From Dictyophora rubrovolvata (lineage: Eukaryota; Basidiomycota; Agaricomycetes; Phallales; Phallaceae): DNA of 64,000 bases. Positions 48,792 to 59,924 of the stretch are shown piece after piece (position 1 is the stretch's first letter; every line of letters starts with the position of its first letter). The DNA lies in the NCBI GenBank assembly GCA_029959195.1, contig CP114122.1:558001-622000 (forward strand), written 5' to 3'. The translations under genes were made by a program, and so were the position numbers. The notes beneath the pieces were generated by a model that saw only the letters and a program-made list of their open reading frames with translations, was not told the DNA's origin and ran no database searches.

Positions 48792-49191
48792 CCGCTTTCC
48801 CATTTTCCAATATCAATTTGAACGAGTACTCCTGTAACACTATCACTGTACACCTGCCATGCCTCTCTTATGGCCATGCCCGCTACCAAGCAAAGACTAT
48901 CAATCGGCTGAAAAAGGAGAATCTCAGCGTCCGATGAATTTGAATCTACAACTCAATCTATTATGCTGAAATAGGTTAATAATTGATCCTGCCGGCTGAA
49001 GCTTGAGCGCTTGAGCTTTAAGGTAGGTTCTTGACAAATGGTTGTTTCAATAAAGCAACTTGAAGCTACATCTCCACGAGTACAATGGGGGCACTCCGCT
49101 TTCTCGGGCAGTGCGTTAACTTAGACTATCATACAGATCCGTAAGATAAGTGAGAATGTGTCAACTTGAGTCAACACATCTATAGTCTATG
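48790..49191 (+). repeat. Direct repeat, copy 1 (about 0.40 kb)
   Basis: Begins right at the alcohol dehydrogenase stop and matches copy 2 at 52430-52789 in the same direction. Shared blocks include CTTTCCCATTTTCC, CTGAAATAGGTTAATAATTG, CTACATCTCCA and TACAATGGGGGC. The copies differ by many substitutions and several indels, so the duplication is old. Copy 1 ends with bases that match the terminal coding exon of the AP-1 mu gene in copy 2, here no longer coding. Confidence 0.85.
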
Positions 49192-50174
49192 CTATATATA
49201 TTTATATTTCTGTCTATCTATTATCTATACTAAGAATGGCAAGTGGTCAACGCGAGAAGCTAACATCGAGGACTATTTTCTTCAGAAAGTCTCCGTTATC
49301 CTACACAACTTGCTAATTCGCAGCAAAACGCGTGTAGTTTTAGAAAGTCGGGAGAAGGGTTTGGGTAAATGTCTTCGTTTCGTATCCCAACTTTCTGACG
49401 GCTGACACCGGGATGTAGTTTGATTCGAGAATCGAGAACGGTTTGACGTGTCCTGAATAAGCATGGAAATTAAAATACATTTGAACTTCAAGAGTGGTAA
49501 AGTCAAACATACAGTTGCAACAAGCCACAACCGCAATGAATCAAATTCCTTGTGAAAAATGTTACGACATTATATAACCTGTTAATTTTTTTTACTCTTG
49601 AGCTCCTCTTGTAAATTCTCGAATCCGAGTCGTCTTATGACAGTCCAGACCACTGAGGCGTAAATTTTCTAAGAGACCATTACCCACTGCCGGTTACATG
49701 AGGTAAAGGATAGTAATACCTTTCTTTTGTTGTCATTGATTCCTTTGTTCACCGAGATTGGGAGAATGTGTGAACATTCAGTATATGTTGTAGTCTGCGT
49801 GACATGGTTGATCAAATTCCGGGGGAGTTCCTTTCGAAGCTCATTATTACCGAATTTCTGTCATATACGCCCGTGACTAAACACCGATATCCATCTCATA
49901 ATAGGGCCTTAGATTGGATTAGGTCATTATTAAAAGGTTTTAAAGTTGCGGGATTACCTTGTCACGGACGTTATTCCTGGATGAGGGGACTAATTCATTG
50001 ATTTTTCTCCTGAGGGTATTGAATGAATTTGCGGGATGTCGGGCAGGTAGAAATACGATCTTGCGGATTGGACTACAACGGCAAGGCGACACGTCAGATT
50101 GCACTCAATGATGGTACCGAAATTGTTGATAAACCATGATGTTAAACTTACAAATGTTGATCAGAAACCTATCA
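49192..50174. other. Non-coding part of the repeat-bracketed block
   Basis: About 1 kb without a supportable gene. The longest frames (65-85 codons, e.g. plus 49804-50001) have no recognisable content. Probably intergenic or decayed DNA. Confidence 0.4.
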
Positions 50175-50477
50175 TATATGCATCTGATGTTTAAAAAACC
50201 TCGAAGATGATCTTCGCATAGCTCTATGTCGGTTATCATGGTTCTCAGAGCCGTTTCTGTTGGATAGTGAAAGAACATGAAGCCGACAACACGGCAGTGC
50301 GTCTTCTCTGAGGCGCTGCAGCTGTGTAGTTCTTGTCCTTGGGAATCTTGTTTTGTAGCTGGTCCTCAAATGTCAAGCATATATTGTATGCTCTTGTCGC
50401 ATCCCTGTCTCGTGACTCGTCTAAGGTGTGCTGGCAGGGTTTTCGGGAGTGGGGTACCGGGAATGTTGGACATGGGT
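50175..50477 (-). pseudogene. N-terminal fragment of an HNH-domain gene, inverted copy
   Basis: The minus strand reads MSNIPGTPLPKTLPAHL at 50477, then DATRAYNICLTFEDQL in another frame, then THCRVVGFMFFHYPTETALR in a third. These follow, in order, MSDIAGTRLPRVINQAL, DIVRAYNVCLRYEEEL and VHCRIIGYLFHHSPTNQALE of the plus-strand gene at 51129. So it is a frame-broken, truncated paralogue in inverted orientation, about 650 bases from its relative, start to start. The C-terminal HNH half is not found beyond it. No function is expected. Confidence 0.75.
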
Positions 50478-51128
50478 GGAATGTGAAAAAAATGGGCATA
50501 TACTGTAGTCTGTTAAATGCGGGGTGAAAACGGAGAGACCAAGAGATGTCGATGATGTCCTCTGTATCGCGTCCGCTCCAATATATACATTCAGTGTGAC
50601 GCATCCACGTCACATCCTCCTTGCGGATTTTATGTGGTATATGCCTGTGAACGCACACCTATATCCATTTCTATATAGGGACATGGCAATGATATATCTT
50701 CTAAGTTGCCTTTTATGATCCCATTCGGCCAAGGTCTTAGGTTGTCATGAACGACGACCATTCGAGTCTCTATCCAGTCGAGTAACAGCAGCCACCCGCA
50801 TTCTTTTTCCGAATCTCACGTCATTGACTTTCTGTGTTGAGATCATGCACAATAGATTCACCCGACTGAACCTTCGAGCGCACTTCATCGAGCGCATTTC
50901 AGCCCTACTTGCCAATCGTGGTTCAATACCGTACCCCTAACCCCCATCGTTCCGTGCAAGTTGGCCTGTATCATCATCCATCCATCCCGCATCCTTTCAC
51001 CAAGGATTATCTAACATTGAAAACCTTTTCCTGAAATCTCTGATCAATTGACATCATTTTTAGTAACACCGTCTTGTTGATTTCCATCTGTCTATCTCTC
51101 TGGGAACTACTACTTCGCACTTACTACC
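50478..51128. other. Spacer between the inverted HNH fragment and the HNH gene
   Basis: 651 bases between two divergent related starts. The last 150 bases are pyrimidine-rich and probably serve as the promoter of the plus-strand HNH gene. No gene seen. Confidence 0.4.
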
Positions 51129-52400
51129 ATGTCTGACATCGCAGGAACCAGACTGCCCAGAGTAATCAATCAAGCCCTTCGAGAGGACATAGTCAGAGCC
51201 TACAACGTATGCCTAAGGTATGAGGAAGAATTGGAAGGAGAACTCAGAGCAGGAAGAGACGCTAAAAAGGAACTAGTCCACTGTCGAATCATCGGCTACT
51301 TGTTTCACCACAGTCCGACTAATCAAGCACTGGAGACAGTTGTTAATGAGGTACTCTCATGCGTTAATCGTGGAGATCTTTCAAGATTGGGACAGGTATA
51401 TTTTGATTATTTTTTGAAACCATGTGAAGTTATAGTTATTTTGTTTCACCTGTTTATTCAATTTCTTCATCTACTAGTTTATCATTATATAGAGGAAGAT
51501 ACAATAGACCGGGATACTGAACCTTCCCCTTCGTTTTCTCCTTTGGATGATGTGGCCCGAAGGGTAATGAACAAAACCTCTCGAGACGATATCACCACAC
51601 ACGATAAAGTGAATAATGAAAAATTACCGTTGTTTTTTTTTGACTCCTAATCGACTAAGGCACTTGTTCGGGACGGATTCAGTTGTGCTCTCACCAGCGT
51701 GCCTGATCTTCGGTGCATGTACGAAAGTAAGGATTTGCGCGAGAAATTCCCCTACGAACTTCGAGATTGCGAGTGTACCGTGTGTGCCCACATCTTTAAA
51801 GAGAACAGCAGATCTGAATTCAATCAAGTACCCAGTTTTTTTTATCTCTCTCCATTCAACAATGACTGATACTATTGTTTTATGTTTTACCATAAGGGAC
51901 ATGTATCTATCTAATGTGTGCGCTATCCTGAAGCGATTTGGCTATGAAGATCTTGTAGCGGAACTGAACGGAACTGGATTTTATCGCTTAGAGAACGCTA
52001 TTATTACCTTAAGTTGTACGATACGATACTGTTTAGACAAAATGTGTTTGTGGTTTGCTGAAACAGTATGTTCAACTGCGCCTCTTTATCTCGATGTTAA
52101 CAATATTCTATCTCAAGACAGAGCCTCATACATATGAAGTAAAAGCGGGTTGCTTTTCTCAAGAATTTACGTACTATGCTCGATCTCCCAGACTATGTGA
52201 CATTCACGACACCCAATGAAGCAAAGTTGCCTCTTCCATCTCCCTCTTACTTGAAGCTCCATGCGGCAGTCTGTGAAATTGGAGACCTTTCCGGTGCTAC
52301 AGATTTTATGGACCAATTCTATCGAGGCGTGAAAGGCCTGCTTGCAAAGGGTTTCGTGGAAGAAGACGATGCGCTTTCGCGCGCTCTTCAGCGTTTCTAG
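51129..52400 (+). CDS. Fungal HNH-nuclease-domain protein, possibly degenerate
   Basis: Belongs to the expanded HNH_2-type family of Agaricomycetes. N-terminal helical region MSDIAGTRLPRVINQALRED and YEEELEGELRAG; LGQVYFDYFLKP splices to FYHYIEEDTIDRDTEP; then HDK|ALVRDGFSCALT. The HNH core has RDCECTVCAHIFKENSRSE, NVCAILKRFGYEDL and LNGTGFYRLENAII, then CLWFAET. The end is LDLPDYVTFTTPNEAKLPLP and LHAAVCEIGDLSGA to ALQRF. Two joins (between FNQ and NVCAIL, and between HTYE and LDLPDYV) need a one-base frame change with no matching intron. It is either recently decayed or the consensus has indels there. Cellular role unknown. Confidence 0.7.
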
Positions 52401-52429
52401 AAAGAATCTAAGTCCGGATAGAAACATGT

Positions 52430-52789
52430 ATGACTGCTTTCCCATTTTCCCAATAGCTATTTGAATGAGTGTTCTTGTAAACTTTGTACACGCGCCATGC
52501 CTGCTGCCAAACAAAGACTACAACTCAATTTATTATACTGAAATAGGTTAATAATTGATCCTGCTGGCTAAGGCTTGAGCTTGAGCTTTAAAGTACATAG
52601 GTTATTTCGCTCTATGCATGACACTCGCCGGGGACAAAGTCGTTTTAATAAAGCAAGCTACATCTCCATGGGTACAATGGGGGCGCTGCCCTTTTCTTGA
52701 GCAGTGCGTAAACTATCATACAAGATCCATGAGATCAGTGAGAATATGTTCAGCTTAAATCAACACACCTATAATCATCTCCGTGCTGT
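52430..52789 (+). repeat. Direct repeat, copy 2 (about 0.36 kb)
   Basis: Partner of copy 1 at 48790-49191, same orientation, about 3.6 kb apart. It fills the short intergenic space after the HNH gene and overlaps the last coding exon of AP-1 mu (52750-52798). Because it includes functional host coding bases, this is probably the source copy. Confidence 0.85.
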
Positions 52790-54416
52790 GTTATGTACCT
52801 GAATAGAACGTTAACCGTTTTTTTCATTATAGCAAAACAAAAGATATAAGCTCACCGAACCCAAGGCAATGCTTGATATCCGCTCTTTTCCACGATCTTT
52901 AAATATCTTACCTGGATCCCGGATATCGTAAAGTAAGGAATCTCGAATTTGACAGTAATCGGAGGTCGTTTGGCATTTTCTGGTTCTTCTGCACAATTAA
53001 TGTAAAAGATTAGTACTGCGCTTGGAATTTCTTTACAAAGGCGGCTAACCCCCTTTGACACTTGGCAAACCGAAGTGTGCGCGCATTAAAAACTCCCTTC
53101 CTCCTCCTAGTTGCTTGATCTTCCAGACAAAAGCCGACTTATCCGGAGCGTACTGAACCGTTCCCGTCGATGCCTATAAGGAAAATATGTGAATGATATA
53201 TCAAATTCAACTTCGTGCTTGCACCAACCCTGAACTTTGGACTGTCGGCGTCGTCTGGAACAGGAACATATATTTCCACGTTGTTGGCAGTACTTCGCCT
53301 TTTAAATTGGGCCTTGCACTTGACCATGTATTCTATGCGGGAGCCTTTATGATTCTCAATCGCAGCTTCGACCCATATCAAGGGTTTAACCGGGGTCGAC
53401 AGACGGTAAGACATGAGTTCGAATTCGCCGTCTGGGGGAATGAAAGATATTGTCCGGTCGTTTTCAAACCGCGATAGTCGAACACATTGATGGAACTTCA
53501 CATCCTCCATTTCAATAGCTTTACCTCGTGCCGCTTTTAGAGATGGTCAACAGGTGATTTACCATAACATGAACATGAACCGATTGATACTTACTTCGGC
53601 CAGTATTTTCGAACATTACTTTGTCGTTCAAGCCAAGCCTTAGCTCCGGCATACCGGACAGATAGCACTTCATCTTGACAGCACCAAGAATCTCTGAACG
53701 AATAACTGCACCATTGGCATTCACCTGCAGCTGATTGAAAAAAACATGAAGTTCTAATTTCAGCAACTTCACATACCAAAAGGTTCACGCTCTCAATAAC
53801 ATCCAAAAACACTTCATTCTTACGGTAACGAATACCCTCCGAACGCCATGAAACTGCGTTAGTAACAGTAGCGGGTGGCCGAGCTTGCACTTCTAATTTG
53901 TAAGATTCCTGGGTGATATATCTAGAAATGGGGTCAGATAAGTAGAAAAGTGCTCCGATATCACTCACTCTTGCAAGATTTTGCTTTCGGTAGTTTGAGG
54001 AAACCCAAAATCCATCATCTCGTCTAAAAGCTCATATATGATGACGAAATTGTCCCTTATGGACTCTTCCTCCAGCTCTTTAAAGTACTCGACCAACACT
54101 TGGGTTAAACGATGGAGGTAGATAATGATTTCGGCCACATTGCTATTACGTTTTGATAAGGCAAGGACTATGCTCCTTGTGAGGACAATAATTTTGTAAA
54201 CCCATTGAAGCACTTACGGTATAAATTGCTATGTCGGATATGGATGTAGTTGATGCCTTGGCTGGTTATACATGGTGTGACTTGCTGTCCTTCTTCTTCA
54301 GTCTCAAGTATCAGCGGGAGAAATCGTTCAATACACGAAGGTGAAACGTCATCGCGATATGAACGTTGGATTAGAGGCTTCCCTTTCAAATCGAGGATTG
54401 CAACCAAGCTCGCCAT
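52750..54416 (-). CDS. APM1: Clathrin adaptor AP-1 complex mu subunit
   Basis: Medium chain of AP-1, which selects YxxPhi cargo for clathrin vesicles at the trans-Golgi and endosomes. MASLVAILDLKGKPLIQRSY at 54416 opens the longin-like domain, with VTPCITSQGINYIHIRHSNL, LVEYFKELEEESIRDNFVII and YELLDEMMDFGFPQTTESKI. The mu homology domain has AVSWRSEGIRYRKNEVFLDV, KCYLSGMPELRLGLNDK, AIEMEDVKFHQCVRLSRF and PPDGEFELMSYRLSTPVKPL. The end is EIPYFTISGIQVRYLKIVEK, SGYQALPWVR, then a 49-base last exon giving YITQHGDDYRCVDLS and stop at 52750. The terminal residues are less conserved than usual, perhaps because the adjoining duplicated DNA has drifted. Confidence 0.95.
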
Positions 54417-54452
54417 AATTTGTGACGCATTCAGTCACGGCACTTCAGAATT

Positions 54453-55247
54453 ATGTCAGCGGCGAAGCTTGCAACGAGCTTTGTCCAGACTTGGGCAAGA
54501 CTTGGGTGCACCGGCCGCGCTCAATAAAATTGGATGGATCAAGTTATCTTATAACAATAAAATGCTGATAATCTGTTGTGGAAAATCAAATCTATTGGGA
54601 AACGCGTTCAAGTTGCAGGTAAAAGATCTCGTACAACTCCACAATCCAACGAAGATTTAAAACGCTCAACGCTCATTCCATTTCCATTCGTAAGTAATTT
54701 TAAAAAGCCCTCTTCCTGCTCCCCGAACTCGAATCATAGGTGACGCGTGCCGCTCATTCCTCTTGTGGATAAAAAGCGTCTCTCCTCTTAGTCCTATAAC
54801 CACTGAAGTGCTTGTGAGTGGAGAACTGAGCTGATAAGGCAAGAAATCAATCATTTCTTTTTTTACCAGACTTTACATTCAAATACTGCTCCATTTTCAG
54901 TCTTGACTTGTCGTCTCGCTTCGGTGGGCTTTGCAAACTGGGAGTTCCTAAGTCGATCATTCGGCACGTACTTAGCACTGTTTCAGGGAAAATTTAGGTT
55001 GTATTTGTCGGTGCAACGTGATAGAAAACACACCATTTCATACAGTAATATTCCTCCTAGGTACGTACCAGATGCTCTTGATAAATATGCACCAGAACAT
55101 CCCAAGGATCATTGAATAACACTCGGTGCCGACACCCCGGGAACATGGGACGAAATTTATTATCTTCCGACTTCGTCCCGAATGGACGTAAGTCTCTTGG
55201 AAGACGAAGATCCCCAAGTTCTGGCAGCAACAGCTACGGCAAAATGA
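54453..55247 (+). CDS. Candidate mitochondrial-type gene, unresolved frame
   Basis: MSAAKLATSFVQTWARLG at 54453 looks like a mitochondrial presequence. An intron (GTGCAC...AAAAG) keeps frame into SRTTPQSNEDLKRSTLIPFP; another (GTAAGT...TTACCAG) leads to TLHSNTAPFSVLTCRLASVG. Downstream, one frame gives RYVPDALDKYAPEHPKDH and a stop at 55115, and the same frame past that stop gives GADTPGTWDEIYYLPTSSRM then DVSLLEDEDPQVLAATATAK with stop at 55247. The second part looks like a genuine C-terminus. I found no intron that removes the stop in between. Either my exon reading is wrong, or the gene is broken. I do not recognise the family. It starts 36 bases from the divergent AP-1 mu ATG. Confidence 0.35.
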
Positions 55248-55852
55248 ATATTAACATTCCGTTTATACGTAATTTAAAGGCGAGATTAACTTGAAGAATG
55301 TCCTCGTCTTCGAAAGGTTCAGACCTGAGCCTCATGTCTAATTCCTGCAAAGTAGCTGGAAGCTGGTCGTCCTGCCTGATACAAGGCTTGAAATATTATT
55401 TGTGATATGTGACATGTGATGCATGTGATGTACGAATATAGCTACGTTATGATCAATGCAAAGTAAAACAAAGAATTGGATGGTGGGAATGAATGAAAAA
55501 CTGAACGGTGGTGGAAAAGTGGATTATCTGCTCGGTGCCGTGCCGGCGCCTGCCTCATGCGAAACATAAAATTAATAATTGATAAAAGTTTGTCGCCGTC
55601 ATAACAATCGTAAGCTGATATGTACTAGTGTGCATCTTTTTTCTACCAACCGTTACCTACATTCGATATGCGCGATATGCCGCCCTGTCACTTTTTTCGA
55701 CCAGAGCGATTGACATAGAAGTTTGCCACGATAGCGTATTCAGTCTTCGCTAGTTTAGGATGGTCATTAATATTTTATATTCGATACAAAATGGTTACAT
55801 TATACAAAATGATGTAGGGTAACTGCTATGACCTCGATAATATTCAGTGAAG
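55248..55852. other. Intergenic region, nothing recognised
   Basis: 605 bases with no supportable gene. A run of related TGTGA/ATGTGA words (near 55400-55432) is the only visible low-order repetition. Probable 3' flanks. Confidence 0.4.
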
Positions 55853-58092
55853 CTAGCTCTCCGCTACAGTATACAAGCTAGCAGAATGAGAAGTCGACGG
55901 CTTCATCTTCTTCCGACTTCTTTCATCAGTACTTTCCCGAGATCTTCGCCGACTATTCACCGACTGAGCATTTGTTATTGTCGTTTCTGATTGTTCCACA
56001 AGCCCATGATCCACGGCAGCATCATTCTCAGGCCAGTTTCCTGTTCCAAGAAACTTGTCGAATACTCCGATTATCCACCGTGAGTTTGAAATGCTCTCGA
56101 GTTCAGCTTTGTATTCACGGATCACCTCATCCTTCTTGGCGATATCATGGGCAGGTTTTTTTTGTCCAGAAAGACGGTTGAGTTGGATCTTTTGCATACC
56201 GGACAGCAAATTGCTTAGTCAGCATCTTAATATTTTCCATCTTGGTCTCGATAGGAATGATCGTAAGTGTTCCTCAAAAAATGAGTTAGTCTGACTGGGT
56301 CCGACGTGGCAAGCGCATGAGGCGTATATACAAATGCCATCCAAGCCAAGAGATGAACGAATGATTCTAGGTCATCCGTTAAGTTGTGAGGCCCCTCAGG
56401 GGTCATCACTTTGCACAGCAATCGAGCCGCCATGAACTGCCAAATGCCCTAACATACCTGTTATTAGATGCAGTTGAAAATATGAAACACTTCTCATACC
56501 GTTCTTTCTTTTTCTCTTGGCGTTTGGTCCTCATTGTTACTCTTGGATAGATCCCAATCAATAAGGAGCGCGTGACCATTATACATCATGACATTGTTTA
56601 CGCTGATATCTCTATGCAATATCCCCGTTTCTTCGTAAGCTTTCTGGTATGCTAATGAACTTTTTAGGCAGACTGCACAAAAGACTGTAGATCGTAGAAC
56701 GCACCAATAATAGCTTGATGGATTACTTGTACAAGTTGTTTCGTCGACGAGAATGTAGTAAGAGAAGACGCGACTTCTTTGAGAATTAACCGATAGTGTA
56801 CGTGTTTGCGCAATTGTTCAGGTAGATCAACGGCCCATGAAGGGTTCTCCTTTACAAGATCCTGAGTATGTGTTATATGGTCCATAATGTCTGCCCCATC
56901 GATAACCGTCGCTATGTAAGGCACTTCTTTTTCGTGAAGTTTGGCGTAGATTTCGTGCTCAGGTTCCTGGGAGGCAAGGCGCCAAGCATCCTTCAAAAAC
57001 ACGACAGCTTTGCGGTCAATGGAATAAGCATTGTATGACCTAGTAGAGCGGCTCAGAGGGGACGTGCTGGATCCCATATATGTTTTGCGAGAGATAATAT
57101 AGCCTCCTTCGTTGGGCGACACCGAAAACTGCAAGAAGGTGGCGCTGGGCGATAAGCTGAGAGCCTCGCGGGGAGCGGTGGCATGAGCAGGCGAGGGCTC
57201 GGTCACTGAAATATCCACTCCCCATTGTTCTGGTGTCGCATGACTATACCGGTGTAAGAATTCAGAAAGTAATGAATCAGTCAGCGCGATTTTTTCTGTG
57301 ACAATCACCCCGGATCTGTCCTAGCGCAGTAACCTGAAATAGGTAGGCAAGACGAGCAATGAGAAGATGTGCGTTCTGAGTTGAGCGGATTGATGTGCAG
57401 CTGCGTAGGAAGTAATCTGGCCCAAAGTATCGTTTGCCTTCCCAGTATCGCGTAATAATGTTTTTCTAAGATTTGCCGTCGACAAAGGGATCTTCGCCCG
57501 GGTCAACTTTGAATTCCATTATTATATCTGGTCGGGTGGGATCACTGAGTATCAGGTCGGTGGTGTCGGTGTAAACACAGACATCAGGACGAATGGTGAT
57601 CGTGTCAAAAACTTTCATGTCCTTCGAATGGGTGTCGCGGAGATGTAGTGCCAGACATAAGGGCTGTACGCTCTCGATCTGTGTGGAATTAATGATAACG
57701 ACATAAAGAAGAAAAGAGATAGAACTAGAACTTACGAATACGGGGTATATGCTTTCCTCTCTGGTAAAGGATGCCAACTTTTGTATCTTAGTACAAAAAT
57801 GCTCGAGATCCGAAGAGTTCAACTCAATGCTCGCCTTCGATAAATACTTGTCCAAAAATAGCGATGCTGGCATAGGACCGACAATTTTACCAGTTATTTC
57901 CTCCACCATTCGAACGAGTCGGACGTTTCTACTTCCTTTGTCTAATGAATTCTGGTCTTGACTTGAAAACTTGGCAGAAACAGGCGTGCTTTTTATTAAA
58001 AGACTGCCTTTATTGCTTTTCGGTGGTGTTGACCGCGTTGCAGACTGGCCGTTCTCGGTTGAGTTGTTGTTTACTATGGGCGATGTGGTCAT
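55853..58092 (-). pseudogene. FunK1-type fungal protein kinase, broken
   Basis: FunK1 kinases are eukaryotic-like kinases expanded in mushrooms. MTTSPIVNNNSTENGQSATR at 58092 and RPDVCVYTDTTDLILSD form the N-terminal part; TLGQITSYAAAHQSAQLRTH follows in another frame; then KAVVFLKDAWRLASQEPEHE, EIYAKLHEKEVPYIATVIDG. After an intron, YEETGILHRDISVNNVMMYN carries the HRD catalytic loop and GHALLIDWDLSKSN the metal-binding D (IDWDLS replaces DFG). TGIWQFMAARLL and TDDLESFVHLLAWM follow, and a lysine/arginine-rich tail ends at 55853. Near 57480 the frame shifts with no usable intron, and near 57325 a stop codon stands where the family has Trp before DRSG. So probably a pseudogene, although the catalytic part itself is intact. 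Confidence 0.75.
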
Positions 58093-58364
58093 TTCAAGAT
58101 GAGGGGCGAGTCGAGACAAACTTACGAGTATATTATATGAAAATGGTAGGATAGAGGACATAGAGGACAGAACAAACGGGGACAAAGCAAGGACGAAGAC
58201 AAAAGCGAGATCGTGTGATAGCACGTGATGGACACGTAACACGGGGTAAACTTAAAGTTGAACGCGCGTCCCCCCTTCGGATTCCACTATTATCCATAAG
58301 TACTGGACACGTATACAATAGCACTAAATAAAATAAAACACCGTGGAATATTTCGATCGGTTCA

Positions 58365-59245
58365 TTACATGTAATTCTCTTCGTCCATATCATCCCCAAG
58401 ACCCAATTCGCCTCAGTCTTAGCCCGGACTTCCGCAGGGTTCTCTTTCAACACCTTTAGCTTTAGCAGCTCGGCAGGGGCCACGGCTATCTCGTAGTGTT
58501 CGTTGGACACCCAGGTCTCCGTCTCGAAACCAATCATGCCTCGGCACCCCTCAAAATTCTTGTCCGCTACTTGCAGCTTTGCGCTCAGCTCCTTCGTCTT
58601 GCGTAGGTCCTCGGGTTCGAACACGACTGGACACGGCACACCTTCCCCTGTAAGCCTCCCCATAACTCTGTTGCCTCTATCAGCGTAGTCTTCAGCGCGT
58701 GAGTCTCACCCTCTCACGGAGCATGGGCTTGGTCGAAAATGCGGTGTATGAACATGGACACAGGGTCCGACAATGCATCGTGATGGAGCTTGTCGTACTC
58801 CTCCGTGTTCTTGACGTAGTGGAAATGGACGAGACGGCAGTGGTAGAGTCCCATCGTCTGGCTCTGCTCGGATGGGTCCAACCCGTCCATGTTCGCCGGC
58901 AGTGAGGGTGGGGTAAGAGCCTGCGAGACCGGGTCATCGTAGTTCTGTCCGTAAACTTCAGGAACAGGCAGCCCAGAGGAACGGAGGAAACGCATTGTGG
59001 CCACTTCACTAGCGATAGCGTAGAACTTGGGGCCCTGGGGACCGGAACTACCATCTCGAAGCCGCCATGCATGGTGATAAGGAAAGTTCGGTTGAAGCCG
59101 CCCTCGGCGAGCTTCACAAATGTGTCGACGTCTTGAGAACTCCGATTAACAGACTGCGCCGCAAGTCGACAAAGCTCGTCGACGCCGAACTCACGTCTGC
59201 GCTCTGCAAGGCGAAGATCATCGTTGACGCTGAATGTGCGAGATT
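58365..59245 (-). pseudogene. AIM9-like phosphotransferase (APH fold) with central deletion
   Basis: The minus strand reads FSVNDDLRLAERRREFGVDE and LAEGGFNRTFLITMHGGFEM, the N-lobe of fungal AIM9/APH-type phosphotransferases; then, after a frame change, SEVATMRFLRSSGLPVPEVY directly followed by NYDDPVSQALTPPSLPANMD, the C-terminal region. The usual middle, with the catalytic HxD loop and DWQ-type metal site (roughly 250 residues in the family), is absent. The rest runs on with LDPSEQSQTMGLYHCRLVHF, FIHRIFDQAHAP and, in further frames, VFEPEDLRKTKELS and KVLKENPAEVRAKTEANWVL, ending DDMDEENYM at 58365. It cannot make an active kinase. It lies 272 bases from the FunK1 pseudogene. Confidence 0.8.
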
Positions 59246-59924
59246 ACGGATTAGACATATGCGCCAGAGAATCCCCAATCTTGTTGCCAAATACCCTTGT
59301 GATCGATGTGACTGGTCGTATTTTTGATCTGCGGTACATAGTACGTATACATCAGTTTCCCGACACATTGTGAGCACTGTCCATTTGACGAATTAGCTCA
59401 AGAAACATCTTTCTTTTTTACGGGGCCTTCAAGTTGGCAAGTTTAGATGTGGCTGAAATTAGCCTCGTCATTGATGCATTTCGGCAAGGTGAGGCATTTT
59501 TGCGCTCGCGCACCGGCAATAATGCTATTTCAAAAGCTTTTCGAACTTTAGGCATCACAGGACATCTCAGAAAGTCGGTTAAATCTCTACATTGGAAATT
59601 GAGTACACCTCTCACCCATGCTAACGTTCAGACTTTCTAAGCATGACATCGGTTATCGGCTGAATGAAATTCTAATGGAACATTTGAAACCCATGACGTT
59701 TAGCTTAATCGAAGCCATGGGTATCTATGCCATGCTGCATCTAAACGGTTCGGCCGGTTATTCCGTATGGAGGGTTCTTTTTGCTTGCTGGAGGAACAGG
59801 CTTCTGACTGTCTCTACGCGGTTCGCGTGGTCAAAATCCCAATTTCAGAAAATAGCACATACTTAGACTATATATAAACTCGGACAAAAACTCCTGTATA
59901 CAGTACGCATCTCGAGTACTCAAC
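59246..59924. other. Intergenic region before the small secreted peptide gene
   Basis: About 680 bases without a supportable gene. A 68-codon plus-strand frame (59434-59640) has coding-like composition but no known content. TATATAAA lies at about 59871-59878, some 50 bases before the next ATG, a good TATA box for the peptide gene. Confidence 0.45.

Noticed and set aside
48790-49191. The 0.4-kb repeat as a mobile element
   Set aside because: No terminal inverted repeats or coding potential, and the partner copy includes the functional last exon of AP-1 mu, so a segmental duplication of host DNA fits better.
50245-50658. A 137-codon minus-strand frame as a complete gene
   Set aside because: Only its middle (DATRAYNICLTFEDQL...) matches the HNH-domain relative; the flanking matches are in other frames, so it is part of a broken copy.
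54250-54660. A 136-codon plus-strand open frame over the AP-1 mu start
   Set aside because: Its first half is antisense to the conserved AP-1 mu N-terminus; the second half overlaps a better splice reading from 54453.
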